Source: Mustela lutreola
Taxonomy: Eukaryota; Chordata; Mammalia; Carnivora; Mustelidae
Reading direction: 5' to 3'
NCBI RefSeq assembly: GCF_030435805.1
Contig: NC_081303.1
Location: 74,809,910-74,873,909 of the forward strand
Length of the DNA: 64,000 nucleotides
Each line of letters opens with the position of its first letter. Position 1 is the first letter of the stretch. Made by a program: the position numbers and the translations under genes. The notes below the pieces were generated by a model. It was not told the origin of the DNA and made no database searches. It saw only the letters and a program-made list of their open reading frames with translations. Positions 20,461 to 31,655 of the stretch are shown here, in pieces.

Positions 20461-23400
20461 ATGGCTCCGCAGCGAGGAGTCCCGTGCCTGGTGCTGCTGG
20501 TCAGCGGGAAGAGGAAGTCCGGGAAGGATTTCGTGGCCGAGGCGCTGCGGAGCAGGTGTCCGCGGGGCGGGGCGGAGGGGCGCCCGGTGGCGCGAGGGCT
20601 GGGCTCGGGGAGGCGTCCGCGGGCGTCCGGGAGCAGGTGACAGCTTCAGCGGCGGCTGCCGGGAGTGCGTCCCCTCTGCTCTAGCTCCCGGTGCTGTGAT
20701 CGGAGCAGTAATGCCGGGCCGGGCCGGGGGCGGGGGAGTTGCTGGACGAGGTCGTGGGGGCCCCGGGCAGAGGTCGCCCTGGGCTCACACCAGGGACCCA
20801 AACCCCTTTCCCTTAGCTGCATTTCTCCTTGTCTCCCCCACCCCCACCCCCGCACACGCGAGTCAGGTAGGCGTCAGAAGCAGGGCCTGTGCAGGTGCAC
20901 CCCCGGGGTTTGCAGCCTGACTTTCCGCCTCCCCGTTCGGGATCTTGCAGAGTCCTAGCCACTGGCGTCCCAGTCTCCTCATCTGCGAATGGAGATCGGT
21001 CTAGGCTGCGCCTAAGGCTTCCAGGAGTCATGCCTGCGAAGAGCTTAGAACAGTCCTTGGCGCCGGGGAGAGGCGGGAGCGGGATGGTGGCTGTTACTCC
21101 CTGCCCTGTTGCTTTGGGGCCATCTGTTCCCACCCTCCGGCTCCTCACCTGAATGGTGGAGATCAGAGAGCTGGTCTCCCTGGTCAGTGTGGAAGAGTCT
21201 GTGAGCTGCTCGAGGACAGGGCAGGAGCGGTGTGTTCCCGGGGTCCAGATCCCGAGCCCCACAAATGGCCGGTGGAGTAACTCAACAGGGGAGTGTATGA
21301 GTGATTCATGCTGTGGTGACCTCGTTGGTGGAGACCGAGAGACCCTGGCTGTGCGAGAACTAGGCCTGGGGCCCTGCAGTAACCTCATCCAGGGAATATG
21401 GCCAGTGGAATTCTGGTCCTGTTTGTCCTACTTGTTAGTGTCAGGACTGTTGACCTGCCCCTGTTTCCCAGTAATCCCACAGGACACAACAGAAAGTGCT
21501 GTCCCCACCGTATAGGTGAAGAGTTACCGTCAGGAGGAGGTGTGACAGTCACAGAGATGCACAGCAGAAATGCGACTTCAGAGGGCTGCCTGGCTGGCTC
21601 AGTCAGTAGTGCCTGTGACTCAGACTCTTGCTCTCAGGGTCATGAGTTCAAGCCTGGTAGGGCCTCCTGAAAAATCAGAAAGAAAGAAGGAAAAAGGAAA
21701 GGGGACCTCAATGCCCTGGACTTGTTAGGGTCCTGGAAACTAGGTTAACTGGGTTTGGTTCTGCCCGTCCTGCAGACTCGGCGAGGATGTCTGTGCCGTC
21801 CTCCGACTCTCGGGTCCACTCAAGGAACAGTACGCTCAGGTAGGCGGGAGCTCTGTGGCGGCGGGTGGGTCGGGAGGAGCCTGCTCATGTGCCGGCTGTC
21901 ATCCTGAGCACAGTGCCCACGAGCGCTGGCGGCAGGGGGTGCACAGCTCTTGCTTTTCTGTGGCGTGACTGCTGGGGACATTTGCTCCTTAAGCTTCTGG
22001 CCACCCCCCAAGAGTAGGTTCAGGAAAGCCTGTTCAGGAGAGGCTGGAGAAGCGAGCTGCCTGATCTGAGGCTGGGTTATTGTGAGGGCCTGGGATTCTT
22101 CCTCGAGACATTGAATCATCTGGGGTGTCAAGATATCTCATTAAGTGAAAAGCAAGATGTAGGACTGTGCACAGAGAACGCTACATTTGTATAGAAATGG
22201 AGAAAAGGGGCGCCTGGGTGGCTCAGTGGGTTAAGCCTCTGCTTTCGGCTTGGGTCATGATCCCAGGGTCCTGGGATTGAGCCCCGCATCGGGCTCTGCT
22301 CGGCAGGAAGCCTGCTTCCTCCTCTCTCTCTGCCTGCCTCTCTGCTTACTTGTGATCTCTCTGTGTCAAATAAATAAATAAAATCTTAAAAAAAAATTTT
22401 TTTTAAATCAAAAAAAAATAAAAGGAGAAAAGTTGTAAATATATTTGCTTATATTTTCAGCCACATAACAAGTATTTCTGGGGGGCTTGGGGTGTGAGAA
22501 GCCAGGGTGGGGTACGTAGGAGGCTATGTCGTCGGCCTCCAGGGAGGGGAGCAGTGGTGGGAGAGAGATCTTTCACTGTAAACAAATATGTATCTTTTGA
22601 ATTTTGAGCCATATGGATTAAAAAAAAAAAAAAGCATTGTAAAAAAACACACGGGACCTCTTAGAGCCTTGGTGTTCAGGCAGGAAGCCCCAAGGGGGAG
22701 ACCACCTTCCCAGACTGGGAGAGGCGCTCGCTGCTTACATTTCTGCCCCTGGCTTCTGGGTGTGCCTGTCCAGGGACCTGTGCGCCCAGCCCTTTGTTCA
22801 GTTGGCCTGAGTCTGGCCTTCTGGGGCGACTCAAAATGAATTCGTCTGCCTCCTTCCGTGCATCAGCTGCCCTGTCCGTATTCTTTTCCATTTGATCTTT
22901 GCCCTCCAGCTGAACAGACCCATTTGTAGGATGGCAGCCTTGGAGGGCTTCCTGAGGAGAACGGGGGCAGGGGGTATTTTTATTTATTTATTAATTATTA
23001 TTATTTTTTAATAAGATTTTATTCATTTATTTGACAGAGAGACATCACAAGTAGGTATAGAGACAGGCAGACAGAGGGGGAAAGCAGGCTCCCCGCTGAG
23101 CACGGACCCCCGATGTGGGGCTCGATCCCAGGACCCTGAGATCATGACCTGAGCCGAAGGCAGGCACTTCACCCACTGAGCCCCCCAGGCGCCCCAGGAG
23201 TTTGCATTTTTAAAACCTCAATAGGTAACTAACTGGTCAGCCACCCCTACATCTCCCACTCCCATTAAAAAAACAAAATCCGAGGCATCTGTCTGGCGTA
23301 GTGGGTGGAGCCTGTGACTCCTAATCTCAGGGTTGGGAGTTCAAGCCCCATGGTGGGTGTGGAGCCTACTTTGTTTTGTTAAGTCACAGCGGGGACTGTA

Positions 23401-26400
23401 ATTGAAAAGCAGAACACAATGCTCCTGGTGGGCGCTCCTCCCGTGCTCTGGAGTACCTAGTGGGGACCTAGTTTCCCTGCGTGGGGTGGCACAGGAAGGT
23501 CGAGGCCCTTCAGTCTGCAGACAAAGAAACTGAGTCTGGGAAGGTCCAGCTGCAGCGAGTTAGAGGAGCCAGAAGCTGCCCCGAGTGGCGAGTTTCAGAC
23601 CCCTTTCCGCCCTGGCGCCCCTGGGAGGACCCCTCCTGTCCTCTGTGTCCCCAGGAAAGGGAAAGCAAGCAAGGGTGGCCTGAGCGGATGCTCCAAGCCG
23701 CCCCTCTTGCCCCCAGGAGTCCTTGGAGCCAGATGGAGGAGCCTGGGGCGGGGGGTGGGGGTCTGTGTGCTGGGCATGCGCTGTGTTCAGGTTTCTTGCT
23801 TTGCTGGAGGTCAAGCCGGTGCCCAGGGGGATGCAGACTCATTTCAGGGCTAGTTTAAGCCAGAAATACTTGGGGAGGTAAAGCTGTTGCAAGAGAGAAA
23901 AGCCACATCACACGTTTTAAAGCTAAACCGGAACGACTTCCGGATCGCCCAGGCTTGTCGTCCATCTGCTGCTCTTGGGGATTTCTGTTTCCAGCTCCCT
24001 GTCCCTGCAGACCTGGGTCTTGGTGGCAACCTCCTGGTCCTTGCACTGCCCCTGCGGGGTGGGAGGGGGAGGGCGGGGATGGCCCTTCCCTCTTTCAGGA
24101 GAGACCGGGGAGGCGGAGGCCGGTGGTGTGGACATTGTGCTCTCTGGGCAGGAGCATGGCCTGGACTTCCAGAGACTCCTGGACGCCAGTGCCTACAAGG
24201 AGGCCTACCGGAGGGACATGATCCGCTGGGGGGAGGAGAAGCGCCAGGCAGACCCAGGCTTCTTCTGCAGGAAGGTCGTGGAGGGCGTCTCTCAGCCCAT
24301 CTGGGTGAGTGGCTCGGCGGCCTTTGGCCACTCGCCCTCTCTGTCCGCGTCTTCACTGCCTTCCCCTGGATCTCACCGACGGTGTGAGCTCCGGCCCTGG
24401 CCTGGCTTCCGTCCTCGTCCTGTACGGTCCCTTCCCCACCCAGCAGCCGGAACGGCAGTTTGGGGACAATCCAAGACCAGTCACTGCTTTGCTGAGAACC
24501 TTTGTCCATTGTTCTGTTGAACCACACTGACGTCCGGAACAGACTTCCAGGCTCTGAGCTGTCTGGTCCTGCTGCCCATTAGCCACCCTGCTCCTTATGC
24601 TGCAGCTGCTTCAGCTTCTCTCCGTCCTGCGAGTCAGCCTCCTCCTGGAGTCAGGGCCTTCGTGGGTGTTCTGCCTGCTGGAGACGCCCCTTCTTTCCCT
24701 CCTCACTGGGTTCACCCCACCCTGGCTCGCACGCCGCCTCCACCAGGAAGCCTTCCCTGATACCCGGGCCTGGACTGATGCTTGCCATCCAGTGCTTCCA
24801 TAGCACCAAACCCCTTTCCGACCTCCTCGTTCTGGCAGCCCGTATGATATGTACCGGCCTGGCTCCTGGCAATGTGGAGGGTTCGTCACTGCGAACATAC
24901 ACCAAAGTCCCTGCTCTCGGGGAACTTCCGTTATCACTCAGGCTGGAGGGAGTTAGGAAGACAGAACACATCAGGTGGGGGTCGATACGCAGCAGCAAGA
25001 CAAAGCAGGCCAGGGCCGTGAGGAGGCTTCCCCGGACCCCACGGCACTTGAGCAGGGCCCGTAGGAGGCGAGGGCCTGAGCCACGTAGGAATTCGTGAGT
25101 GGGGGGCAAGTGGCAGGAGGTGAGGCTGAGTCAAGCCGGTGCTTTGGAAGAGCGGGGTCTGGGCTCCCGGGAGACACCTGAACGGGGGAGAGGCATGGGG
25201 GTCAGGGGAGGAAGTGGAGGCCAGGGGGCGGGTCTTTCTGGACAGGTAGAGAGGCCGGGGCTCAGATGCGGGGACCAGGCAGGCTCTGCACGGGCTGCGG
25301 ACCGTGGGTGCAAGGCGGGAGGCCCTACGAGGGTTTGGCTCTGCGCAGCCGGACAGACAAGGGTTTTCTGAGCCGGGGGAGGTGTGGGGACAGGATTGGG
25401 AGCTCGGTGTCGCTGAGGGGCACCATGGCACGGCTGGGCTGGAAGCTGCCAGATTGACGTCTGGGCTCTGAGGCGGTGAGCACCAGGTCCGTGCCTTCCC
25501 CGCACCGGCCGAGTGCCTGCACACCAGTGTCGCTGTGACGTGCACGTGGCTCCTGGGGAGCGAGTGTGTCAGCATCAGCACCAGCCACTGGTCCCTCCGT
25601 TTGCTGCTTGGCTGGTTCGTGGAGCACGTGCGGCTGCTGGGAGCGTCCCCAAGGCCTTCCGTCGTGGAGTGGACTCCGGGGAGGGCAGCTGACGAGCAGC
25701 CTAACAGATGGTGATGGTTTCAGGGCCCTGCTGCTTGGCCGGACGTCCCCAGCGTGGCGGGGGTGGTGGGGGGCAGGGTGGTAGGAAGCGTCCTGCAGGA
25801 GGAACACTGGGACAGAGATTTCTGCCGGCAAGGGAGCCTGGCCCATGCTTGGCCGGGCAGCAGGGGCCACGTGCGTCCCCAAGAGCACGTGGGTGGTATG
25901 TCTGGGGACAGACCAGAGGGGTCCAGTGGGAGGGGGGTGCAGGAACACTGTGGGTTCCAGGTCGTGTAGGGCCCTATAAGCTGGCTGTAGACTTCAGATT
26001 TTCTTAGAGCATTGAGAGGCCTCTGAGGGGTTTAGGCAGTGATCTGTCTTCAGTGTTAGAAAGTGTTGGGAACATCTCTGTTTCTGGCCTCAGTCTGTTC
26101 ATCTGCAACACACAGTGTTGGACCTGCTGATCTGACCTCCAAGCCTGAGCCTCTGCTTCAGCTCAGCAGCGGCCCCAGGATGAGGCGGGTCCATGGCGAC
26201 TGGGAGGGTGACCTGCAAGTGGGGGACAGCGGTGACCATGGGGTCACGGGGGACACCTGTCTGGCTTTGCCAGCCCCTCCTAGCTCTCTATGCTTTCTTG
26301 TGTCGGAGGGTGGGGGGCTGTGTCTTCCCACCACCGCCAGGGGCCCTGTCCCTCTGCCCTCTGTCCGCTGGTCACCCGCCTGTGCTCTTTCCTGCAGCTG

Positions 26401-27471
26401 GTGAGTGACACGCGGAGGCTGTCAGACATCCAGTGGTTCCGGGAGGCCTATGGGGCTATGACACAGACAGTGCGTGTGGTGGCCTCGGAGCAGAGCCGAC
26501 AGCAGCGCGGCTGGGAGTTCACCCCAGGTGAGCCGCGCACGGCCTTCGTCCCAGCCCCCAGGCTCCGTCTGTGCTCTTCCTGGCAGGCTGTGGGGGACAG
26601 AGCCAAGCAGGGTAAGGGGATCTGGGGCCTGGAGCTCAAGACTGCCCCGTAAGAGACTGGAGTGGGGTTGGGGAGGGTGTCCTTGGGGCTGACGGTTTGT
26701 CCATGACCGTGGCCTGGTGCCCTTACCTGGGCTGGCCCCTCTAGGCCAGTGGGACCCGCTGCTGGTTCCTTTACCTCTGCCTCCGGGTGTTTGATGAGCA
26801 GCATGTCTGTGTGGAGCAGGCGATCCTGGGTCCTGCCCTGTGGCTTCTTTGTGCCCGAGGTCCCAGGACCCAGCGGGCGCTGCTCTGGGAGGCTGCTGCC
26901 CCCCCGGTGTCTGCTGCAGGCAGGCCTGTGCTGGCGTTTCGCACGCACCATCTCACTCTGTGGTTCGTGAACCTGCCCAGCAGACCCTCCCCAGAGGGTG
27001 GGATCAGAGGCTTCCCGTAAGCTGGAAGCCACCCGTGCCGCTGGGTTCTGTGGTTCCAGAAGACCCATCTACACTCCGTGGACAGTGGCCACAAAGGGCA
27101 AAGTCAGTAGACACTCTGGGGGCGCTCGGCCAGCTGGGGGTGGGTGCAGGAGGCTCTCCGGTGGCACGAGGGAGGCCAGGAGGGGCAGCTCCATCTGGGG
27201 CCAGCAGGCCCGCATGCCCAGGGGCCGCCTGCGTGGATGGGGCCTGACCTCACCATGCCCCTGCGCAGGGGTTGATGATGCTGAGTCAGAGTGTGGCCTC
27301 GACGACTTTGGGGCCTTCGACTGGGTCCTTGAGAACCATGGGGACGAGCGGCGCCTGGAGGAGCAGCTGGAGAACCTGGTGGCGTTTGTCCAGTCCCGGC
27401 GTCCGTGCCGGGTCCCGGGAGCGGCGGACGTGTGGTCTCCGACACCAGCTGAGGGCCCGGCGGATGCCTGA
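20461..27471 (+). CDS. PMVK: Phosphomevalonate kinase
   Basis: Five exons, 20461-20555, 21776-21839, 24152-24304, 26398-26527 and 27269-27471, give 214 residues against 192 in human. The enzyme converts mevalonate-5-phosphate and ATP to mevalonate-5-diphosphate in isoprenoid and sterol synthesis, in cytosol and, by some reports, peroxisomes. It belongs to the NMP-kinase fold. The phosphate-binding loop [10 protein letters not shown] at residues 15-24 keeps Arg18, Lys19, Lys22 and Asp23. The central block [20 protein letters not shown] and WFREAYGA match human closely. The start context GGCCGCATGG is strong. Up to residue 191 the protein aligns with human without gaps; then, where human ends SRL, this reads SRR and continues for 22 residues to a TGA at 27469. 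The terminal tripeptide is ADA, so the type-1 peroxisomal signal is gone unless this is a sequence error. Confidence 0.96.
20950..21080 (+). repeat. MIR SINE fragment in PMVK intron 1
   Basis: CCCAGTCTCCTCATCTGCGAATGGAGATC...GAAGAGCTTAGAACAGTCCTTGGCGCC follows the MIR 3' half in plus orientation with many substitutions. Confidence 0.7.
21582..21705 (+). mobile_element. Older can-SINE fragment in PMVK intron 1
   Basis: GGGCTGCCTGGCTGGCTCAGTCAGTAG, then CTCAGGGTCATGAGTTCAAGCC and a GAAAGAAAG-rich tail: the tRNA-like head is followed almost at once by an A-rich tail, so it is a short, diverged copy. Confidence 0.75.
22208..22423 (+). mobile_element. can-SINE with target-site duplication, PMVK intron 2
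   Basis: Full-length copy from GGGCGCCTGGGTGGCTCAGTG to the AAATAAATAAATAAAATCTT tail and a mixed A/T stretch. It is flanked by the direct repeat GGAGAAAAG at 22199-22207 and 22424-22432, which marks it as an intact retrotransposition. Confidence 0.93.
23010..23195 (-). mobile_element. can-SINE, minus orientation, PMVK intron 2
   Basis: Reverse-oriented copy: AATAAGATTTTATTCATTTATTTGACAGAG at the left, CCCCCCAGGCGCCCC at the right end. It is preceded by an AT-rich run (22975-23009) derived from its tail. Confidence 0.92.
23281..23372 (+). mobile_element. Diverged can-SINE head fragment, PMVK intron 2
   Basis: GGCATCTGTCTGGCGTAGTGGGTGGAGCC...CAGGGTTGGGAGTTCAAGCCCCATG retains the tRNA-derived head with its A and B boxes, without a full tail. 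Confidence 0.7.
23505..23600 (-). repeat. MIR SINE fragment, minus, PMVK intron 2
   Basis: CAGACAAAGAAACTGAGTCTGGGAAGGTCCAGC...GTTAGAGGAGCCAGAAG resembles the reverse complement of MIR. Confidence 0.55.
24305..26397 (+). other. PMVK: PMVK intron 3
   Basis: Contains weak L2-like stretches around 24680-24960 (CCACCAGGAAGCCTTCCCTGA and AAAGTCCCTGCTCTCGGGGAACTTCC). The remainder is unique GC-rich sequence without a can-SINE. Intron 4 (26528-27268) likewise holds nothing I recognise. Confidence 0.45.
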
Positions 27472-27640
27472 CAAGCCAGGACACGGCGGGGACCTCGCCG
27501 CGGGCACAGGACCGCCCCACCTCTTTAGGAGGAGACCGAAGGGCAAAGAGAGGCCCCCGGCGCCGACCCGGCCGCCCTGTCTGGACGCCCTCAGCCCAGG
27601 GCTCCCAAGCCTAATAAACCGTCCTGGAGCGCACTCAGCC
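27472..27640 (+). other. PMVK: PMVK 3' UTR with AATAAA at 27613-27618
   Basis: A short 3' UTR ends at CCTAATAAACCGTCCTGG. It is compact, with the poly(A) signal about 140 bases after the stop codon. If PMVK used the human stop position, the 3' UTR would be about 66 bases longer. Confidence 0.85.
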
Positions 27641-28007
27641 GCCCATGGCTCTCACTCCCCGGATGCCAGCACAGCCGTGTGGGGACCAGATGGCCGGGGG
27701 CGCGGTGGGCCCCGCTCTGGCTCCCATCTGGGTGGCCGTGTCCTGCAGAGCGCGGCCTGGGCCACGTGGGAGGTAGGCCTGCGTGTGAGGGAGGCAGGTT
27801 TGGGTTCTGGCGGTCTTATCTTCAGGGACGGCCCCACGAGAGGCTCCAGGTGCTACGCCACCAGCAAGTGCCCAGAGGGCCTGGGGTGCTATAGAGCCAC
27901 AGCAGTGTTGGAGATCCACGGACTCCCTGGAACCGTGGTGTGGCCCTGGGCTGGTCACGTCACTGGAGCGAGCCTCTGCCTGCCCATGGTGGGCTTTGGA
28001 CATGACC

Positions 28008-28075
28008 TGTTTTATTTTACTTTATTTTATTTTATATTTTATGTTATTTATATTGTTATTTATGTTATTTATTTA
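28008..28075. repeat. AT-rich simple repeat (TTTTA/TTATT)n
   Basis: Imperfect TTTTATTTTACTTTATTTTA units directly precede the minus-strand SINE stack and probably arose from SINE tails. Confidence 0.75.
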
Positions 28076-28260
28076 TTTAAAGATTTTATTTATTTATTTG
28101 ACAGACAGAGATCACAAGTAGGCAGAGGCAGGCAGAGAGAGAGGAGGAAGCAGGCTCCCCGCTGAGCAGAGAGCCCGATGCGGGGTTTCAATCCCAGGAC
28201 CCTGGGACCATGACCTGCGCTGAAAGCAGAGGCTTAACCCACTGAACTACCCAGGCGCCC
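28076..28260 (-). mobile_element. can-SINE 1 of a six-copy stack
   Basis: AAAGATTTTATTTATTTATTTGACAG at the left and CTACCCAGGCGCCC at the right; close to the common local subtype. Confidence 0.93.
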
Positions 28261-28261
28261 A

Positions 28262-28263
28262 AG

Positions 28264-28295
<32 letters not shown>

Positions 28296-28463
28296 GGCGT
28301 GTGGGGAGAGATCACAAGCAGGGGGAGTGGCAGGCAGAGGGAGAGGGGGAAGCAGTCTCCCCACTGAGCATGGAGGCCGATGCGGGGCTCCATCCCAGGA
28401 CCCTGGGATCATGACCTGAGCTGAAGGCAGAGGCTTTAACCCACTGAGCCACCCAGGCACCCC
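28262..28463 (-). mobile_element. can-SINE 2 of the stack
   Basis: Begins with about 18 T and AATTTATTTATTTGGCG, ends GAGCCACCCAGGCACCCC. It is more diverged than copy 1 (GGCGTGTGGGGAGAGATCAC in place of the usual GACAGAGAGATCAC). Confidence 0.92.
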
Positions 28464-28471
28464 ATGTTACT

Positions 28472-28647
28472 TATTTTTAAAGATTTCATGTATTTGAGAG
28501 AGAGCGAGAGAGACCAGAAGCCGGAGGGAGGGGAGAAGCAGGCTCCCTGCTGACCCAGGAGCCGGATGCGGGGCTTGAACCTGGGACCCAGGATCGCAGC
28601 CCCAGCTGAAGGCAGTCACTTCACCAGCTGCACCCCCCAGGCGTCCC
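28472..28647 (-). mobile_element. can-SINE 3 of the stack (older)
   Basis: TTTTTAAAGATTTCATGTATTTGAGAG to CCCCCAGGCGTCCC. It lacks the GCCTACTTGTGATCTC-type segment and is well diverged, so it represents an older subfamily. Confidence 0.9.
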
Positions 28648-28678
28648 TATTTTGTTATTTTTATTTTTATTTTTAATT

Positions 28679-28890
28679 TTTATTTTTTTTTTTAAGATTT
28701 TATTTATTTATTTGTCAGAGAGCGAGCGAGCGAGAGCGAGCACAGGCAGTCAGAGTGGAAGGCAGAGTCAGAGGGAGAAGCAGGCTCCCTGCGGAGCAAG
28801 GATCCCGATGTGGGACTCGATCCCAGGACGCTGGGATCATGACCTGAGCCGAAGGCAGCTGCTTAACCAACTGAGCCACCCAGGTGTCCC
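28679..28890 (-). mobile_element. can-SINE 4 of the stack
   Basis: A T-run, then AAGATTTTATTTATTTATTTGTCAGAG with a (GCGA)-type expansion, ending CACCCAGGTGTCCC. It shares its GTCAGAGAGCGAGCGAGCG form with the copy at 50.4 kb, so a second subtype is present. Confidence 0.92.
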
Positions 28891-28892
28891 TA

Positions 28893-29100
28893 TTTTTTTT
28901 TTTTTTTTTTTTTTTTTAGATTTTATTTATTTATTTGACAGAGAGAAATCACAAGTGGGCAGAGAGGCAGAGAGAGAGAGGAGGAAGCAGGCTCCCTGCT
29001 GAGCAGAGAGAGCCCGATGCGGGACTCGATCCCAGGACCCCGAGATCATGACCTGAGCCGAAGGCAGCGGCTTAACCCACTGAGCCACCCAGGCGCCCCA
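28893..29100 (-). mobile_element. can-SINE 5 of the stack
   Basis: About 25 T, then AGATTTTATTTATTTATTTGACAG, ending CCACCCAGGCGCCCCA. It is near consensus for the common subtype and so probably the youngest of the stack together with copy 1. Confidence 0.93.
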
Positions 29101-29114
29101 TCTATTTTGTCATT

Positions 29115-29306
29115 TTTAAAAGATACTTTATTTCTTTTACTTTAAAGAGAGATGGGGGAGGGGCAGAGGGATGGGGTGGGGGGGGGGAGCTACGCAGACC
29201 CCCTGCTGAGCCAGCAGCTCGGACCCGGGGCTCAACCCCAGGATCCCGGGATGATGACCTGAGCTGAAGGCAGACGTGTGACCCGTGGAGACCCCCAGGC
29301 GCCCCT
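29115..29306 (-). mobile_element. can-SINE 6 of the stack (older)
   Basis: TTTTAAAAGATACTTTATTTC to CCCCCAGGCGCCCC with many substitutions and a G-run at about 29182-29190. Confidence 0.87.
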
Positions 29307-29849
29307 CAAGCACTTTAGGAATCTGAAGAATGAGGACGGCTCAGAAGGTGCTGCCTGGACTCGGAGCTCGGAGGCGTGCGCGGCAGCCGCAGCCCTGGTG
29401 GTCATGGAACGGCCTGTGTCGTCAGGGTCACCGTCTGCCTCACAGACTGGGGTGTTCTCACCCCCACGGAGCTGGGAGCAGCCTGTGGGCCCTGGACTGC
29501 AGAACCTGCACGGGGTCAGCTTGTGTCCCGGAAGCCTGTGTCTGCCTTCCTTGGCGCATGTCCTTCAGGGTCAGGGATGCTGTGTCCCCCCCCCCACCCC
29601 CGGAGGGCGGCCGTCCCTGCGCGCACCCGAGACTCGGAGCTTGGGGGGGTGTGAGCCTGGAGAGGGTTCGCTCCTCATGCTTCCTCCTGGCGTGGTGACG
29701 TGGGGCTCACGGGACACCGTGTCGGCGATGAGATGCGCATGTGTGTCGTGAGCTCGTCGGCACTCGTTAGTGGCCCCCGTCACCGCACATCACTGTCGTG
29801 CGCGCGGGAGGCATGTTTTCTTTGCCTGCTCTTCCGGCCGTGGAGAGTT
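29307..29849. other. Unique intergenic sequence
   Basis: No repeat, RNA or coding similarity is recognised in this GC-rich stretch. Confidence 0.4.
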
Positions 29850-30960
29850 TGCCGTTTCCACGTCTTGGCCTCCGTGAATGTGGGGTGCGGCTGTGTCCTC
29901 GGCGTGGGGCTTCCCTTCCCTGCGGACACGTGTCCAGCAGTGGGATCGCTGGGTGGTCGCCGGGGGATCCTTATGGGGGTGGGGCTGGTGGGCTTGACAT
30001 GTCCCTGTCCTGGTGCCTGTCCCCGTCCCCACCCCGGGACCGCTGCTCACCTCGCCCCTGGCTCCGGGGAGGTTTGGAGGGCCAGGGGGTCTGCCCCCCA
30101 CCCTTTGACGGGTTGGCACTGATGCGTCCTAAAACAGGAGGCCCTGGTGTCTAACAGTCCCTTCTGGATTTGAAGTTCCTCTATACTTAAAAAAGGATAT
30201 TTGTCTAAATAGCAGAATCGAGGATAATCCCGACTCTTGATTCTCTGTGGCGACGGGAGCTCTCGCGGCTTTGGTTCTGAGGTGATCCCCCTGCCGGGCT
30301 GGTCTTCGCTGACTTTGTGGTCCTGGCACCCTGTCCTGCTAGGAAGTGTTCTTGTTCCCACACGTCTGGTCTTCCAGGAACAGCTTGTAGCAGCGACGTT
30401 CCCGTGCACACGTGCTCTGTTCCGCGTCTCAGCAGCTCTACTGAGATGGAACTGTTCGTAGTAACCGTGCGTAGTTGACGCGTGCACTTTGGTATGTTTT
30501 GACGTTTGAATATACCAGCAGCGGTGGCCACCGTCATGGTGCACACGTGGCCGTCACCTTCGCCCCCCACCCCAGGCCACCACTAGTCTGTTTTCTGTCT
30601 CAGTAGGTAAGTTTGCATTTTCAGGGATTTTACGTCAAGGAATCCTACACTGTGAACCTCGTTTGGGTCTTGTGTCTCGCTGAGCGTAATTATTTCGAGA
30701 ACTGTCAGGTTACTGCTGATTTCCGCCGTGTGTGCCCTCTTGCTGCCGGTCCGCGGCGATTCTGTGTTTGATCCTGTGGCTGGTCTGTTCGCTCCTCGAC
30801 GAGGATTTGGGTTGTTTCCCGTGTTTGGACGTGACCAGTAAAGCGACTGTGAACATCCGTGTGCAGGATTTTGCATGCACATGCGCTCTGGTTTCCGCAG
30901 GGCACACGCCTGCCTATGAGGTGGTCGAGATCACCCCTGTCCTCGCCGGTGCTTGGGTCG
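29850..30960 (-). mobile_element. Ancient L1 3' fragments, minus orientation
   Basis: Pieces recall the reverse complement of old mammalian L1 ORF2/3' ends: GTGTCCAGCAGTGGGATCGCTGGG near 29930-29955, TCAGCAGCTCTACTGAGATGG with TTTGACGTTTGAATATACC near 30430-30520, and CAGTAAAGCGACTGTGAACATCCGTGTGCAGG near 30836-30867. Many former CpG-poor positions are now CG-rich, which is unusual. Limits are approximate and unique sequence may lie between pieces. Confidence 0.5.
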
Positions 30961-31655
30961 ATGGGTCTGAGTGCGGCCGTCCTGGTGTGACTTTATTTGC
31001 GGTTCCCTGGTAATTTGACATAAACCCCACATTCAGCTCTGATCGAATCCGGCTGGGAGCAGAGCGGGGTGCCCACTGCCGGACAGAGCGCCGGCTACAG
31101 AAGCCCTGCTCAAAGGGACCCTTCGTGGGACAAGACCGCGCCCCTTGCCTGGCCCCCACTCCGTGGCCGAGGGGGAGGCCGGGGTGCCCGCTGCAGGGCC
31201 TGTTCTGCATGCTGCCCGTGGAGGTCCCAGCCCTGGGCACCGTAGGAAGAGGAAATAAGGGGCATCGGGTCGGGAGGGAAGATGCGCAGCCACCTCTGTT
31301 CCTAGATGGGGGTCCCTGGTGCGGAAACCCGGACGGAACGGCCAGGAAGGCTGTCGAGCCGATGGGTGAGTTCACCAAGACTGCAGGGTGTGAGGTCGCT
31401 TTGTAAAAGTGGGTCGTGTTGGTCGTGTCAGCACAGGACAGCCAAAATGGAAACGAGTCGTGCTCTTACAGTAGCGCAAGCACGTGAGATAGGGACGAGT
31501 GTCATAAAGACAGGCCGGAGGCTGCCGTGCTCCGGGGAGGCTGGAGACCCCATGGACAGATGCCACCGCGCCCAGAGACGGGACTCCGTGTGGAGGGTCT
31601 CACGGAGATGTGATGACAGTGAAAGGTACTGATCTTTTTAAAAGTTATTTTTATC
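30961..31655. other. Unique intergenic sequence
   Basis: No feature is recognised. Confidence 0.4.

Noticed and set aside
19358-20920. 520-residue plus-strand open frame over the PMVK promoter
   Set aside because: It runs through the promoter and exon 1 in a different frame from PMVK and has no recognisable domain.
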